A stretch of 6,656 nucleotides of DNA from Darwinibacter acetoxidans_A (lineage in GTDB: Bacteria; Bacillota; Limnochordia; Darwinibacteriales; Darwinibacteriaceae), in the NCBI GenBank assembly GCA_041936745.1, contig JBHGWS010000037.1, forward strand, positions 1-6,656. The letters are read 5' to 3'. Both the position numbers and the translations under genes were made by a program. This document shows positions 5,804-6,656 of the stretch, one piece after another. How positions within the stretch are numbered: the first letter of the stretch is position 1; every line of letters begins with the position of its first letter. The notes under the pieces were generated by a model. That model did no database searches, was not told where the DNA came from, and saw nothing but the letters and a program-made list of their open reading frames with translations.

Positions 5804-5839
5804 AAAGAAGGCTGCTTTTCGGCAGCCTTCTTTCTTTTT
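5804..5839. terminator. Bidirectional intrinsic terminator between convergent genes
   Basis: A perfect 12-bp stem, AAAGAAGGCTGC (5804-5815) with GCAGCCTTCTTT (5822-5833), has a 6-nt loop. On the plus strand it is followed by CTTTTT; on the minus strand the A-run from 5800 reads as a T-run. It lies 14 nt after permease 2 and 21 nt after the minus-strand nucleotidase stop, so it can end both transcripts. Confidence 0.92.
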
Positions 5840-5854
5840 AATTCTAAGCCAACT

Positions 5855-6656
5855 TTATTTGATAATCATAATCCTATTGCCCTTTGGCGATAAGATTTCT
5901 TCGCTTTCTGCAAAATAGTCGACCATAACGTCACGCAGCATGATACCCGTATCAGCAATCATGGTACCGTTTTTCAAGACATCGTAGCCGTCGCCGCCGG
6001 CGGCGAGGAAGTCATTTGTCGCCACATGATAAAAGCCTGCGGGGGAAATCGGCGCGCCGTTTACTTTGACGTTGATCACTCTGGCGCCAACTATCGCTTC
6101 CGGGATTACCTCAAAGGTCAGGCCGGAAACCTGCAGGAATCCGCCGTTTTGCTCAGGTAACAAGCGGACACTGTGCTCCAGGGCATCGATGATATCCATA
6201 CCCTGCAGTTTAACAACGGCAAGGGTGTTGTCAAAGGGAAGGACACTGTAAATGTCTTCGACAGAAACATCGCCGGGGTTAATGCTCGCCCTGATACCGC
6301 CGCCGTTAGTGAGGGCAATATCGGCACCGACCGTAGCACGCATCATGTCGGCTACCAGGTTGCCTAGGTTGGTTTCCTGGACGCGGACAGATTCCCGCTC
6401 GCCGTCCCAGCTGACCGGGCTGTAGCCCACAACTTGGCCGAGGCGCTCCTGCATCACTTCACTCCAGCCATCGATGATGTTTTGTATTTTGGCATCTTTG
6501 GCTACTGCATGAGTTACCGGGATAAGTTTGCATTCGTGTTCTACAACTTCCCTATCTTCCACTACAACACGTAAAAAGCCCAGATTATTTGCATATTCAT
6601 GGCTTTGGACGATAAGCACGCCGCCCGCATTGGTAACACTTTCCAACTCGGTATGG
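5855..6656 (-). CDS. 5'-nucleotidase / UshA-family phosphoesterase, 5' end beyond the right edge
   Basis: The minus-strand frame is open to the right edge and ends in TAA at 5857-5855, giving about 266 residues. The first residues, HTELESVTNAGGVLIVQSHEYANNLGFL, match the region just after the GGHSHT metal motif of the metallophosphoesterase domain, so the His of that motif is at the edge and the rest lies outside. A TTG at 6646 is internal, not the start. From about 80 residues in, the whole 5'-nucleotidase C-terminal domain is present: ETNLGNLVADMMR, the NGGGIR nucleotide-binding motif, VLPFDNTL, and HVATNDFLAAGGDGYDVL, where the Phe matches an aromatic base-stacking position of UshA. The protein ends right after the domain (GNRIMIIK), with no LPXTG, SLH or membrane anchor at its C-terminus. 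Family members hydrolyse nucleotides, UDP-sugars or cyclic nucleotides outside the cytoplasmic membrane. The exact substrate and any signal peptide cannot be seen here. Confidence 0.9.
   Translation of the reverse strand, partial: HTELESVTNAGGVLIVQSHEYANNLGFLRVVVEDREVVEHECKLIPVTHAVAKDAKIQNIIDGWSEVMQERLGQVVGYSPVSWDGERESVRVQETNLGNLVADMMRATVGADIALTNGGGIRASINPGDVSVEDIYSVLPFDNTLAVVKLQGMDIIDALEHSVRLLPEQNGGFLQVSGLTFEVIPEAIVGARVINVKVNGAPISPAGFYHVATNDFLAAGGDGYDVLKNGTMIADTGIMLRDVMVDYFAESEEILSPKGNRIMIIK

Overview
The window looks like a piece of a Bacillota-type (Firmicutes) chromosome. GC is moderate, Shine-Dalgarno sequences are strong (AAGGAGGG, GGAGG, AAGGAG), two genes start with TTG, and intrinsic terminators are compact. 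One feature does not fit a typical monoderm: the sugar-binding protein has a signal peptide but no lipobox cysteine. This could point to a diderm lineage within the Bacillota, but that is inference only.

Layout. (1) 1-779, minus strand: 5' part of a GNAT-type acyltransferase gene that starts with TTG and runs off the left edge. (2) 780-897: a 118-bp divergent promoter region. (3) 898-2148, plus strand: a complete ATP-grasp ligase of unknown substrate, followed by a strong terminator and a second cluster of alternative hairpins. (4) 2275-2648: a non-coding stretch with a near-consensus sigma-A promoter (TTGACA-17-TATCAT) and a leader of about 280 nt that carries a perfect 10-bp inverted repeat. 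(5) 2649-5789, plus strand: a three-gene CUT1-type carbohydrate ABC importer operon in the order binding protein, intercistronic hairpin, permease 1, permease 2. It has no ATPase, regulator or glycosidase in the window. (6) 5804-5839: a bidirectional terminator shared with (7), 5855-6656, minus strand: the C-terminal part of a 5'-nucleotidase/UshA-family phosphoesterase that runs off the right edge.

How the genes work together. The binding protein captures a sugar, oligosaccharide or glycoside outside the cytoplasmic membrane and delivers it to the heteromeric permease pair. An ATPase encoded elsewhere (MsmX/UgpC-like) would power uptake. The convergent 5'-nucleotidase is probably an exported nucleotide-scavenging enzyme and need not be linked to the transporter. 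The GNAT and ATP-grasp genes are divergent neighbours, and their core promoter elements appear to overlap. They could act in one small-molecule or peptide modification pathway, but their substrates cannot be read from the sequence. No clearly new multi-gene system is visible. The best leads are the GNAT/ATP-grasp pair, the structured leader of the transporter operon and the non-lipidated binding protein.
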